Origin: Streptomyces sp. TLI_105 | Lineage (GTDB): Bacteria; Actinomycetota; Actinomycetes; Streptomycetales; Streptomycetaceae | Reading direction: 5' to 3' | DNA: 64,000 nt | Assembly (NCBI RefSeq): GCF_900105415.1 | Contig: NZ_FNSM01000001.1 | Location: forward strand, 4,058,501 to 4,122,500 | Shown here: positions 53,078 through 63,256 of the stretch, piece by piece | How positions within the stretch are numbered: the first letter of the stretch is position 1 | Layout of the letters: each line of letters begins with the position of its first letter | The notes under the pieces: model-generated | Databases searched by the model: none | What the model saw: the letters and a program-made list of their open reading frames with translations, nothing else | Told to the model about the DNA's origin: nothing | Position numbers and translations under genes: made by a program

Positions 53078-54213
53078 AGAACGACGAACTCGGCGACGGC
53101 ACACGGGCGGTACGGGCCGGGCTGCCCGAACCCGTGAAGTACGAGCCGACCCTGCCGGGGCCGGTCTTCGCGGCCCACTTCCACCTGCCGGGCGAGCCGA
53201 CCGGCCCGTACACCTACGGCCGCGACGAGAATCCCACCTGGACCCACCTGGAGCGGGCGATCGGCGAGCTGGAGGCGCCGGGGGAGGAGGGCGTGGAGAC
53301 GCTGGTCTTCGCCTCCGGCATGGCGGCGATCTCCGCCGTCCTGTTCTCGCAGCTGAAGGCGGGCGACGCGGTGGTGCTGCCGGCCGACGGCTATCAGGCC
53401 CTGCCCCTGCTGCACGAGCAGCTGCGGGCGTACGGCGTCGAGGTCCGCACCGCGCCGACCGGCGGCGACGCCCAGCTGTCCGTACTGGACGGGGCCGGGC
53501 TGCTGTGGCTCGAGACCCCCTCCAACCCCGGTCTCGACGTGTGCGACATCCGCCGTCTGGTGCGGGAGGCCCACGCGGCCGGGGCGCTCGTCGCCGTCGA
53601 CAACACCCTCGCCACCCCGCTCGGACAGCGCCCGCTCGCACTGGGCGCGGACTTCTCCGTCGCCAGCGACACCAAGGGAATGACCGGGCACGGCGACATC
53701 CTGCTCGGCCATGTGAGCTGCCGGGATCCCCGGCGGGCGGCGGAGGTGCGGCGCTGGCGCAAGATCGTCGGCGCCATCCCCGGCCCCATGGAGGCCTGGC
53801 TCGCCCATCGGTCGCTCGCCACGCTCCAGCTGCGGATCGACCGGCAGTGCTCCACCGCGCTGGCGCTGGCGCGGACGCTCGCCGCGCGCCCGGACGTGAC
53901 CGGGCTGCGCTATCCCGGACTGCCCGACGACCCCTCGCACGCGGTGGCCGCCCGGCAGATGCGGCGCTTCGGCCCGGTGGTCTCCTTCGAGCTGGCGGAC
54001 CGGGAGCGGGCCGAGCGGTTCCTGGAGGGACTGCGGCTCGTCGACGACGCCACCAGTTTCGGCGGCGTGCGGTCCACGGCGGAGCGGCGCGGGCGCTGGG
54101 GCGGGGACGCGGTGGCGGAGGGCTTCATCCGCTTCTCGGTCGGAGCCGAGGACCCGGAGGACCTGATCGCCGATGTGCTGCGCGCCCTCGACGAGGCCGG
54201 CAGCGCCGGCTGA
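53074..54213 (+). CDS. Cystathionine gamma-lyase/synthase-like PLP enzyme
   Basis: A 379-aa Cys/Met-metabolism PLP enzyme. Landmarks: YTYGRDENPTWTHLE near residue 48, SGMAAISAVL, LWLETPSNPGLDV, VDNTLATP, and the PLP lysine in SDTKGMTGHGD. SxxGG-type specificity residues (TSFGGVRSTAERRGRW) are near the end. GTG start coupled to the ptpA stop, with GGAGGA 9 bases upstream. Breaks down or forms cystathionine-type thioethers; direction not decidable here. Confidence 0.87.
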   Translation: MKNDELGDGTRAVRAGLPEPVKYEPTLPGPVFAAHFHLPGEPTGPYTYGRDENPTWTHLERAIGELEAPGEEGVETLVFASGMAAISAVLFSQLKAGDAVVLPADGYQALPLLHEQLRAYGVEVRTAPTGGDAQLSVLDGAGLLWLETPSNPGLDVCDIRRLVREAHAAGALVAVDNTLATPLGQRPLALGADFSVASDTKGMTGHGDILLGHVSCRDPRRAAEVRRWRKIVGAIPGPMEAWLAHRSLATLQLRIDRQCSTALALARTLAARPDVTGLRYPGLPDDPSHAVAARQMRRFGPVVSFELADRERAERFLEGLRLVDDATSFGGVRSTAERRGRWGGDAVAEGFIRFSVGAEDPEDLIADVLRALDEAGSAG

Positions 54214-54451
54214 GACCGGTGGCCCCGGCCCCGGCGCACGCGGAGCGGGGCGCTCCGAGCCTCCCCCCTCGTGGCTCGGAACGCCCTCGGTCTCCCACGC
54301 GGAAACCGCCTGCACAAGGCTAGTTGACTGAGCGTCAGTGTCCAATCACGGTAGCGACAGGGACCTATCGACTTATTTATAGTTGGACGGTCCTGAGGCG
54401 CAGTCAGCCGACCGCCTGAGTCGAACGGCCACGGGCCGGGAGGGGGCGAAC

Positions 54452-55348
54452 ATGGACCTGGCCCTGCTGCGCACCTTCGTCACGGTGCACCGGGCCGGTT
54501 CCTTCACCCGCGCCGCCGCGCTCCTGGGCCTCTCCCAGCCCGCCGTCACCAGTCAGATCCGCACGCTGGAACGACAGCTCGGACGGCCGCTCTTCCTCAG
54601 ACGGGCCCGCGGAGTCACCCCGACCACCATCGGCGACGAACTCGCGCACCGCGCGGCACCCCATCTGGACGCCCTCGTGGAGATCGCCGAGACCGGCCTC
54701 GACGAGGGAAGCGGTGTCCGCACCCTCCACATCGCCGGGCCCCCGGAGTTCACCGCGCTCCGCGCGCTGCCCGCCCTCACCCCCCTGGTCGGCCAGGGGC
54801 TGGCCGTGCGGGCCTCCTTCCTCGGCGACACGGAGGAGATCCTCGAGGGGCTCGCCGCGGGCCACCACGACCTGGCCATCGCGACCGCCCGCCCCCGGGG
54901 AGGTCTGTTGGTCTCCACCCCGCTCTGCGACGAGGAGCACGTCCTGGTCGCGGCCCCGCCCTGGGCCGCCCGGCTCTCCCCCGAGGTGCTCCTGAGCAAG
55001 GGCGCGGTGCTCCTGGAAGAGCTGCCGGTGGTCGAGGTCCACGAGTCGCTGCCCTTCGTCTCCCGCTACTGGGCGAGTGTCTTCGAGACCAAACCTGCGG
55101 CGACCGCCACCGTCATCGCCCCCGACCTGCGGGCCGTACGGGACTCCGCCGCCTCCGGCGCCGGGCTCGCCGTCCTGCCGCGCTACCTGTGCGAGGAGGC
55201 CCTGCGGCAGGGGCACCTCGTGGCGCTGCTCGACCCTCCGGTCCCACCGCTGCGGACCTACTTCCTGGTCGTGCGCACGGGGACGCTCGCGCTGTCCCCG
55301 CTCGCCGGGGCCCACGAGGAGCTGCTGCGGGCAGCCGGGAACTGGTGA
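54452..55348 (+). CDS. LysR-family transcriptional regulator
   Basis: A 298-aa LysR protein with the N-terminal helix-turn-helix (MDLALLRTFVTVHRAGSFT, ALLGLSQPAVTSQIRTLE) and a two-lobed effector domain. Start chosen at the ATG preceded by GGAGGGGG; the longer frame upstream is not supported. The 238 bases upstream contain an AT-rich stretch near 54370 and GC-rich sequence, and no gene. Target unknown; LysR sites are usually in its own promoter. Confidence 0.85.
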   Translation: MDLALLRTFVTVHRAGSFTRAAALLGLSQPAVTSQIRTLERQLGRPLFLRRARGVTPTTIGDELAHRAAPHLDALVEIAETGLDEGSGVRTLHIAGPPEFTALRALPALTPLVGQGLAVRASFLGDTEEILEGLAAGHHDLAIATARPRGGLLVSTPLCDEEHVLVAAPPWAARLSPEVLLSKGAVLLEELPVVEVHESLPFVSRYWASVFETKPAATATVIAPDLRAVRDSAASGAGLAVLPRYLCEEALRQGHLVALLDPPVPPLRTYFLVVRTGTLALSPLAGAHEELLRAAGNW

Positions 55349-55383
55349 GTTTCAGGACACCTCGGACGGGCCATTTTCTTCCC

Positions 55384-55863
55384 ATGACCGAACGGCCCGT
55401 GATCAAGCGCACCGCACGCGCCATCCTGCTCGACGGGGACGACCTGATCCTCATCAAGCGGACCAAGCCCGGGATGGATCCCTACTGGGTCACGCCCGGC
55501 GGCGGCGTGGAGCCCACCGACTCCACCGTCGTCGAGGCCCTGCACCGCGAGGTGCTCGAAGAGCTCGGCGCCAAGATCACCGATGTGGTGCCCTGCTTCG
55601 TCGACACCGTCGAGCACATCGTCGACGGCGGGGTCTCCGGGGTGAAGGTCCAGCACTTCTTCGTCTGCCGGCTCGGCTCCATGGACCCCTCTCTGCGGCA
55701 CGGCCCCGAGATCGAGGAGCCGGTCGGCGAGTACGAGATCGTCCGGGTGCCCTTCAGCCGGGTCGGCATCGCCGCCGTGCACCTCGTCCCGCTCTCCCTG
55801 CGCCACTACCTCGACGGCAACATCGAGGGCGTCCGCGCGATGCACGCCCCCGACCTGGGTTAG
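55384..55863 (+). CDS. Nudix hydrolase
   Basis: A 159-aa Nudix protein. The box runs GGGVEPTDS, then HREVLEELGA, keeping the REVxEExG metal core but with Ser where the first Glu is usual. These enzymes hydrolyse nucleoside-diphosphate linkages; the substrate is unknown. Starts 36 bases after the LysR stop, perhaps co-transcribed. Confidence 0.85.
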   Translation: MTERPVIKRTARAILLDGDDLILIKRTKPGMDPYWVTPGGGVEPTDSTVVEALHREVLEELGAKITDVVPCFVDTVEHIVDGGVSGVKVQHFFVCRLGSMDPSLRHGPEIEEPVGEYEIVRVPFSRVGIAAVHLVPLSLRHYLDGNIEGVRAMHAPDLG

Positions 55864-55885
55864 GGCCTGTCCGGCGGATCAGGTC

Positions 55886-57082
55886 CTAACCGGCCGCCGC
55901 GGGGGTGAGCTCCGCGAGGAAGTCGTGGCGGATGCGGTCCGAGGGGACCCCCGCGCCGCGCAGTGCGTCGACGCCTCGGCGGACCATGTCGAGCGGTCCC
56001 GAGAGATAGGCGTCCCGTTCGTTCCACGGGCCGTAGCGGCAGACGGCGTCCGGGAGCCTTCCCTGCTCCTCGGTGACCGGGTGGACGGAGAGCCACGGGA
56101 AGGTCTTCTCGAGCCGCAGCATCGTGTCGATGTCATAGAGGTCGTGGCCGCTGCGCGCCCCGTAGAAGACGTCGACCGGGCGCCGGTCCCCGTGCTCGGC
56201 GACGTCCTCGACCAGCGCCTTGATCGGCGCTATCCCCGTGCCGCCGCCCATGCAGAGCAGTCCGGTGTCCGTGGAGTGGTCGACCGTCATGGAACCGGCC
56301 GGCGGGCCGAGCCGCAGCACGTCCCCGGGGCGCGCCCGGTGCACCAGCGCGTTGGACACCCAGCCGGCCGGGACGGCCTTGACGTGGAGGGAGAGCAGCC
56401 CGTCCGGCCGGGGCGCCGAGGCGAAGGAGTAGTGGCGCCAGACCCGGGGCCACCACGGGGTCTCCAGCGTCGTGTACTGCCCGGCGAGGAAGGGGTACGG
56501 CTGGTCGGGCCTGAGCGTGACGACGGCGATGTCCGAGGTGCGCAGGTCGTGGGAGACCACCTCGGCCTGCCACCAGGCGGGCGCGGTCCGCTCGTTCTCC
56601 GCGGCCGCGTCGATCATGATCTGGGAGATCGTCGTGTACGTGCGGACCCAGGCCGTCTCGGTCTCCTCGTCCCAGCTCTTCTCCGCGTACCGCTCCAGAG
56701 CGCCCAAGAGGGCCTCGCCGACGGCCGGATAGTGGGCGGCCCGGGTCCCGTACTTACGGTGCCCCCTGCCGAGGTTCTCCAGGTACGCGGTGAGGACCGG
56801 GGCGTCGTCCAGGTGCTCGGCCGCCGTCAGCAGGGCCTTCAGGAGCCGGTCCCGCTGGGTGTCCATGGCCGCGGGGAACATCTCGCGCAGCTCGGGGTAC
56901 CGGACGAAGAGCAGGGCGTAGAAGTACGAGGTCACCCGGTCGGCGACCGGTGCGATCTCCGCCAGGGTGCGCCGGACGAGCACGGCGTCGGCGGAGGGTT
57001 CCTCGGATATTCGGGGTTCCGTCCCCTCTGCCTCCGGGGGCTCCCGCTCGTACGTCGTGGTGGTGGTCGGAGCATCCATCAT
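55886..57082 (-). CDS. Flavohemoprotein (globin fused to FAD/NAD reductase)
   Basis: A 398-aa NO-dioxygenase-like fusion: an N-terminal globin domain (about 35-170; proximal His probably in YLENLGRGHRKYG) and a C-terminal ferredoxin-NADP reductase domain with the FAD motif RVWRHYSFASA, the NAD motif GGGTGIAPIKAL, and the C-terminal SGPLDM. It oxidises NO to nitrate or acts as a general oxygen-binding reductase. Tandem ATG ATG start. No NsrR-type site was seen upstream. Confidence 0.9.
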   Translation of the reverse strand: MMDAPTTTTTYEREPPEAEGTEPRISEEPSADAVLVRRTLAEIAPVADRVTSYFYALLFVRYPELREMFPAAMDTQRDRLLKALLTAAEHLDDAPVLTAYLENLGRGHRKYGTRAAHYPAVGEALLGALERYAEKSWDEETETAWVRTYTTISQIMIDAAAENERTAPAWWQAEVVSHDLRTSDIAVVTLRPDQPYPFLAGQYTTLETPWWPRVWRHYSFASAPRPDGLLSLHVKAVPAGWVSNALVHRARPGDVLRLGPPAGSMTVDHSTDTGLLCMGGGTGIAPIKALVEDVAEHGDRRPVDVFYGARSGHDLYDIDTMLRLEKTFPWLSVHPVTEEQGRLPDAVCRYGPWNERDAYLSGPLDMVRRGVDALRGAGVPSDRIRHDFLAELTPAAAG

Positions 57083-57163
57083 GTGCCTCGCCTCGCGCTG
57101 GCCGGCTTCCGTGACCGCAGCATGGCGCTTCCGCCCGACGCTTCGGACAGAAAGTGGCGTTCT

Positions 57164-57178
57164 CGGGCCATAGGCCCG
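57164..57178 (-). terminator. Short hairpin after the HAD gene
   Basis: CGGGCC-ATA-GGCCCG, a perfect 6-bp stem with a 3-base loop, 9 bases downstream of the HAD gene stop and upstream of the flavohemoprotein start. Weak on its own; probable terminator. Confidence 0.4.
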
Positions 57179-57187
57179 GGTTTCTGG

Positions 57188-57841
57188 CTAGGCTGCGCTG
57201 TTTCGGACCAGGGCATAGGCCTCGCGCAGGTCCCCTCCGGAGTAGCTGTGGCGGGAGAGCCCGGCGAGATGGTGGTCCGCGTTCACGGCCACCGTCTCCG
57301 GCACGATCGCGAAGAGCTCCGCGTCGGACATCGAGTCCCCGTACGCGACGCAGTCGGCGGGTTCCACTCCGTACCCCGCGCAGAGCTCCCTCGCGATCCG
57401 CACCTTCGCGCGCGCGTCGAGGATGCCCGGCCGGTGGATCGGCTCGGTGAAGGGGACCGCAGGCCAGAGCGAACCGTGGGTCGAGCCGACGCCCCAGTCG
57501 AGAAGCCGCTCGACGAAGAAGTCGGGCGAGAGGGAGATGACCGCGCAGTGGTCTCCCCGCGCCCGGATGTCCGCCCAGACCTCGCGGATGCCCGCCAGCC
57601 AGGGGGCCCCTTCGAAAGCCGCCGTGACCTGCTCCAGGGTGAGCGCGGCCCACAGCTCGCGGGCCTGGACGGCGAACTCGTCCGGTGTGAGCCCCCGCAG
57701 AAACCCCTCTTCCAGGACGGCGATCTCCTCCACCAGGTCCAGTTGCCGGGAGATCTCCACCGCGGCGGCCGAGCCCCTGATCAGGGTGCCGTCGAGGTCG
57801 AAGAGGTGCAGTCGTCGCGTTCGGGGTTTCACGTGGAACAT
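57188..57841 (-). CDS. HAD-superfamily hydrolase (SerB-like)
   Basis: A 217-aa haloacid dehalogenase-type phosphatase: motif I FDLDGTLIRG, motif II VISLSPD, and motif IV YGDSMSDAEL, in the phosphoserine-phosphatase-like subgroup. The start MFHVKP is encoded by a near-exact parS site, and the ATG there is preferred over a GTG 15 bases upstream. Substrate unknown. Confidence 0.85.
   Translation of the reverse strand: MFHVKPRTRRLHLFDLDGTLIRGSAAAVEISRQLDLVEEIAVLEEGFLRGLTPDEFAVQARELWAALTLEQVTAAFEGAPWLAGIREVWADIRARGDHCAVISLSPDFFVERLLDWGVGSTHGSLWPAVPFTEPIHRPGILDARAKVRIARELCAGYGVEPADCVAYGDSMSDAELFAIVPETVAVNADHHLAGLSRHSYSGGDLREAYALVRNSAA
57826..57839. other. parS-like site (one mismatch) at the HAD gene start
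   Basis: GTTTCACGTGGAAC, one base from the parS palindrome, and again encoding MFHVKP. Single-mismatch parS sites bind ParB in related systems, though more weakly. Confidence 0.7.
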
Positions 57842-57955
57842 CGTCCGGGGTGCCACCCGACGGAATCAACGGCTCCTCGGGTATCGGCCGGAGAGGTCGG
57901 CCGGATCCGGTAAAGCGGTGGACGGAAGATCACCGCGTCGGACAGCCTGAAAGGC

Positions 57956-58819
57956 ATGCCGACTTCCCCCGCCTCCCTCGCACAGCTCCCGGTCCGACGC
58001 CTCACCCCGGAGGACCTCCTCGCCTGCGCCGACCTCTCCGAGAACCGGGGCTGGCCGCGCGAGGAACACAAATGGGGCCTGCTGCTCACCGCGGGCACCG
58101 GCTACGGCATCGACGATCCCGACGGTCCGGGCCTCGCCGCCTGCTCCGTGGTCACCTCGTACGGCCCCGGGCTCGCCGCGATCGGCATGGTGCTCGTCGC
58201 CGAGCGGTACGCACGCCAGGGCGTGGGGCGCCGGCTCATGCGGCACGTCCTGACGGAGGCCGGGGACACCCCGCTCACGCTGTACGCCACGTCGAACGGG
58301 CAGCCCCTGTACGAACAGCTGGGCTTCACCGAGACGAGCCGGGCCGAGATGGTGCGGGGGCGCTTCACCTTCACCGCACCCGCCCCGGACGTTCCGGTCC
58401 GTCCGGCGACGGCCGAGGACCTCCCGGCGATCCTGCGCCTGGACCACGAGGTCTTCGGTCTCGACCGCACCCACATCATCGCCCGGCTCCCCGCGTTCGC
58501 GGACCACCTCAGGGTCGCGGAGGAAGGCGGCGAGATCACCGGCTTCGCGGCCGCCTGGCCCAACATGGACACCCATGTCATCGGCCCCCTGATCGCCCGG
58601 GACCCGGGCACGGCGAAGGCCCTGATCGCCTCCCTGGCCGCCGCCACCGACCGGCCGCTGCGCACGGACGTCGACGTACGGCACACCTCCCTGCTGAGCT
58701 GGGCGAAGGAGAACGGCATCGACACGATCGCCACCACGTCGGTGATGATCCGCTCCCTGCCCGACCTCCCCGGCGACTGGCGCCGCCGCTTCGCTCCCCT
58801 GACGGTCGCCGCCGGATAG
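57956..58819 (+). CDS. GNAT-family N-acetyltransferase with two GNAT domains
   Basis: A 287-aa protein with a complete N-terminal GNAT domain (VAERYARQGVGRRLM with the acetyl-CoA-binding Q/RxxGxG/A motif, LYEQLGF) and a second GNAT-like domain (VRPATAEDLPAILRLDHEVF, ITGFAAAWP) reaching the end. Substrate unknown. Confidence 0.82.
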   Translation: MPTSPASLAQLPVRRLTPEDLLACADLSENRGWPREEHKWGLLLTAGTGYGIDDPDGPGLAACSVVTSYGPGLAAIGMVLVAERYARQGVGRRLMRHVLTEAGDTPLTLYATSNGQPLYEQLGFTETSRAEMVRGRFTFTAPAPDVPVRPATAEDLPAILRLDHEVFGLDRTHIIARLPAFADHLRVAEEGGEITGFAAAWPNMDTHVIGPLIARDPGTAKALIASLAAATDRPLRTDVDVRHTSLLSWAKENGIDTIATTSVMIRSLPDLPGDWRRRFAPLTVAAG

Positions 58820-58907
58820 GTTTACTTGCAGACGCCCATTATTGCGTCCCTTCGTCTACCCTGGATCGAGAGCCGCACCGGCGCCGAGGAGACACCGAGG
58901 AGAGAAC

Positions 58908-59366
58908 ATGACCGCGACGGACCCCGCACTCACCGCGCTCGCCCAGCGCTGGTGCGCCCTCTCCCTGCTGCACGGCAGGATCGAGTCCCACATCGAGCGC
59001 GCCCTGGAGTCCGGCCACGGTCTGAGCGTGCGGGAGTACTCGCTGCTCGACGTCCTCAGCCGCCAGCACAGCGGCCCCGGCGGCCACCTCCAGATGAAGC
59101 AGGTCGCCGACGCCGTCGTACTCAGCCAGAGCGCCACCACCCGGCTCGTCACCCGGCTCGAGGACCGCGGTCTGCTCACCCGGTACCTCTGCGCCACCGA
59201 CCGGCGCGGCATCTACACCGACGTGACCGAGGCCGGCCAGAAGCTCCTCGAAGAGGCCCGCCCCACCAACGACAGCGCGTTGCGCGAGGCCCTGGACGAA
59301 GCCGCGAAGAACCCCGAGCTGGCCCCGCTGGTCCAGGTCGTGGAGGGCGTGGGCGCACCCGTGTGA
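58908..59366 (+). CDS. MarR-family transcriptional regulator
   Basis: A 152-aa MarR protein: helix SLLHGRIESHIERALE, recognition region QVADAVVLSQSATTRLVTRL, wing RGLLTRYLCATDRRGIYTDVT. GGAGAGA precedes the ATG. The following gene is a GNAT acetyltransferase on the same strand 44 bases away, which it may regulate. Confidence 0.85.
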   Translation: MTATDPALTALAQRWCALSLLHGRIESHIERALESGHGLSVREYSLLDVLSRQHSGPGGHLQMKQVADAVVLSQSATTRLVTRLEDRGLLTRYLCATDRRGIYTDVTEAGQKLLEEARPTNDSALREALDEAAKNPELAPLVQVVEGVGAPV

Positions 59367-59410
59367 GCCTGACGCCGGGGCAGGAGCGCCCCGGCGTTAC
59401 GCTGCGGGGC

Positions 59411-59863
59411 ATGAGCGATCTTGAGATACGCCCCGCCACCGCGGAGGACCTCCCGGCCATCGTCGCGATGCTCGCCGACGACCCCCTGGGCGCACAGCGT
59501 GAATCCCCCGACGACCTCGCCCCGTACCTCATCGCCTTCGAGCGCCTCGCGAACGATCCGAACCAGCACGTCGTCGTGGCCGTCCGCGAGGACAAGGTCG
59601 TCGGCACCCTCCAGCTGACGATCATCCCGGGGCTCTCCCGCCGGGGCACCACCCGCTCGATCATCGAGGGCGTCCGCATCCACGCCGACGAGCGCGGCAG
59701 CGGCCTCGGGACGCAGCTCATCGAATGGGCCGTCGAGGAGTCGGGCCGCCAGGACTGCCGGCTCGTCCAGCTGACCTCCGACGTCACCCGTACCGATGCC
59801 CACCGCTTCTACGAGCGCCTGGGCTTCGAGGCCTCCCACGTGGGTTTCAAGAAGAGCCTCTGA
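59411..59863 (+). CDS. GNAT-family N-acetyltransferase
   Basis: A 150-aa single-domain GNAT: IRPATAEDLPAIVAML at the N-terminus, GVRIHADERGSGLGTQLIEW containing the RGxGxG/A acetyl-CoA loop, and AHRFYERLGFEASHVGFKK at the end. Typical small-molecule or protein acetyltransferase; substrate unknown. Confidence 0.85.
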   Translation: MSDLEIRPATAEDLPAIVAMLADDPLGAQRESPDDLAPYLIAFERLANDPNQHVVVAVREDKVVGTLQLTIIPGLSRRGTTRSIIEGVRIHADERGSGLGTQLIEWAVEESGRQDCRLVQLTSDVTRTDAHRFYERLGFEASHVGFKKSL

Positions 59864-59869
59864 GGACGC

Positions 59870-59903
59870 GTTTCACGTGAAACAGCACGGTTTCACGTGA
59901 AAC
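59870..59903. other. Two exact parS sites, 20 bp apart
   Basis: GTTTCACGTGAAAC at 59870-59883 and again at 59890-59903, in the gap between two genes that end convergently. Two exact parS sites this close make a strong ParB loading point. Confidence 0.93.
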
Positions 59904-59916
59904 GGCCCACAACGAC

Positions 59917-61299
59917 TCAGAGACCGCGCCAGCCCGCCTCGTCCACACCGCCCGGAACCGCGTCCTTCGGCGCGTACGGCTCCCGCGTGAAGACGAAGGA
60001 GCCGAGGTCGAGATGGCTCACGCTGCCGTCGGCACGCCGCACCGCCCTGAGCGTCTCCCCCGCGTAGTAGCCGTTCAGGCCGACCCAGCCGCCCTCCGGC
60101 AGCGCCCGGAAGCGGGCCCGCCGCCCGGCACCCCGCAGCGGTTCGAGCACCACGCTCCGCTCGGGGCCGAGCCGAAGCCCGTAGACGTACGTCCCCCAGT
60201 ACCAAGGCCCCGTGAGGGACAGCAGCTCCTCGTCGACCTCGGCCTCGGGAAGGGGTCGCCACGGCTCCGGGAACCTGGGCTCCGCCTCCGCCACGATCCG
60301 TACGAGATCGGCGGCCACAACCCCCACCAGCGGCCCTGAGGTGGCGTTGGAGAGGGCGATGCCGGCGAGGCCGTCCTCCACGCTCACCCACAGAGAGGCG
60401 ACGAAACCCGGGAGGGAGCCGCTGTGACCGATCAGGGTGCGGCCGTCCTTGCGCACCAGCTGGAGACCGAGCCCGTAGCTCCCCTCCCAGTCGCCTTCCC
60501 CGGCGGGAGAGGCCGGGGCGCGCATCTCCTCCACGGACGCCGCGACGAGCACCCGCTCGTCCCCCGCCGCGAGGAAGGCGGCGAAGCGCGCGAGGTCGGC
60601 GGCCGTCGACCAGAGCTGCCCGGCCGAAGCCATCAGACCGAGGTCCTCGGACGGCTCGGGCAGCATGACGTCGGCCCAGGGATGCACCGCCCAGCCACCC
60701 GCGTGCGGAGCGACGGGATCGACCGTCGTACGGCCCATCCCCAGCGGCTCCAGGATCTCGCGCCGCAGCGCCTCCTCCCAGGACACCCCCCGGACCGCCT
60801 CGACCAGCGAACCCAGCAGCGTGTAGCCCGGGTTGGAGTAGTGGTGCCGGCGTCCCGGCGACTGGAGGAAGGGCTGCTCCCCCAGGACGTCGGAGAGTTC
60901 CGGCCGCAGGGCGGCCGAGGACCGCTCCCACCACGCGCCGGGCGTCTCGGCCGCGAGACCGCCGGTGTGGCCCAGGAGTTGGGCGATCGTCACCTCACCG
61001 ACGCCCGTTCCCTTCAGATGACGCTCCAGCGGATCGTCGAGCCCGAGCAGGCCCTCGTCCCGGAGCCGCATCACCAGGACGGCGGTGAACACCTTGGTGA
61101 TGGACCCGATCCTGAACTGGGTGTCGGCGTCCGGCGCGTGACCGTCCACGCAGCTGCGCGAACCACTCCAGACCAACGCTCCGTCACGGACCACCGCCCC
61201 CACGAAGGACGGCGCCCGCCCCTCGGACTGGGCGACCGCGACACGGTGCAACAGAGCCCGCTCGGTACTGGGCAACAAGGCTTCGAAAGATGTCGTCAT
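59917..61299 (-). CDS. Serine hydrolase, beta-lactamase/DD-peptidase fold
   Basis: A 460-aa class-C beta-lactamase-fold protein. The nucleophile is in SITK (near residue 68), the Tyr-x-Asn motif is HHYSNPGY, and the third motif is HSG in GHSGSLPGF. No signal peptide is visible, so it is likely cytoplasmic, an esterase or peptidase rather than a secreted beta-lactamase. ATG 61299 is preferred over ATG 61308 because GGATGGGG lies just upstream. Confidence 0.86.
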   Translation of the reverse strand: MTTSFEALLPSTERALLHRVAVAQSEGRAPSFVGAVVRDGALVWSGSRSCVDGHAPDADTQFRIGSITKVFTAVLVMRLRDEGLLGLDDPLERHLKGTGVGEVTIAQLLGHTGGLAAETPGAWWERSSAALRPELSDVLGEQPFLQSPGRRHHYSNPGYTLLGSLVEAVRGVSWEEALRREILEPLGMGRTTVDPVAPHAGGWAVHPWADVMLPEPSEDLGLMASAGQLWSTAADLARFAAFLAAGDERVLVAASVEEMRAPASPAGEGDWEGSYGLGLQLVRKDGRTLIGHSGSLPGFVASLWVSVEDGLAGIALSNATSGPLVGVVAADLVRIVAEAEPRFPEPWRPLPEAEVDEELLSLTGPWYWGTYVYGLRLGPERSVVLEPLRGAGRRARFRALPEGGWVGLNGYYAGETLRAVRRADGSVSHLDLGSFVFTREPYAPKDAVPGGVDEAGWRGL

Positions 61300-61351
61300 G
61301 GACCCCATCCAACGCGAATGTCACCCGCGGGACTTACCGATTTCCTTCGGG

Positions 61352-62833
<1,482 letters not shown>

Positions 62834-62980
62834 CAAGCCACCTCCTCCCGTCCGCTCCGCGGACTTCGCCGTGCCACTCTTCCTTATGCCACGCCTTGAT
62901 CGACGAGTGGCTTCGCGACCGCTTCTGGCGCGTCGGGCGCCGGACCACGGTAGGCCTGTGGAGAGCCCCAGCCAATCTGG

Positions 62981-63069
62981 TTATCCACAGGCCCTGTGGG
63001 TTACTGGCCAGATGCTGTGGAGAACTCCCCGGATCCTGTGCACGGAGCGGGGGACAGCCATGTGGACAA
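62981..63069. other. Cluster of DnaA-box-like 9-mers upstream of dnaB
   Basis: In the 423-base gap between dnaB and the MATE gene: TTATCCACA at 62981-62989, TGTGGAGAA at 63016-63024 (one mismatch), and TGTGGACAA at 63061-63069 (exact complement of TTGTCCACA); weaker matches follow near 63130. No gene is visible in this gap. May titrate DnaA or regulate dnaB. Confidence 0.45.
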
Positions 63070-63256
63070 ACTCATAGCACCCCCGATCTCACCCATCTGA
63101 CCTGCACTTTTCCCATCCACGGGCTGTGGGGGAGAAAAAGTTATCCCCCGGGGCCAAGATCAGAACAAACGGCCCACACCCGAAGCCCCGCGCCAACCCA
63201 AAGTAAGGATCACATACGCATTGCATCTCTTACCTGTGGAAGATTAGATTGAGCCC

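Noticed and set aside
62834..63256. Considered as oriC itself because of DnaA boxes
   Set aside because: Streptomyces oriC lies between dnaA and dnaN with about twenty boxes; neither gene is present and only a few boxes occur here.
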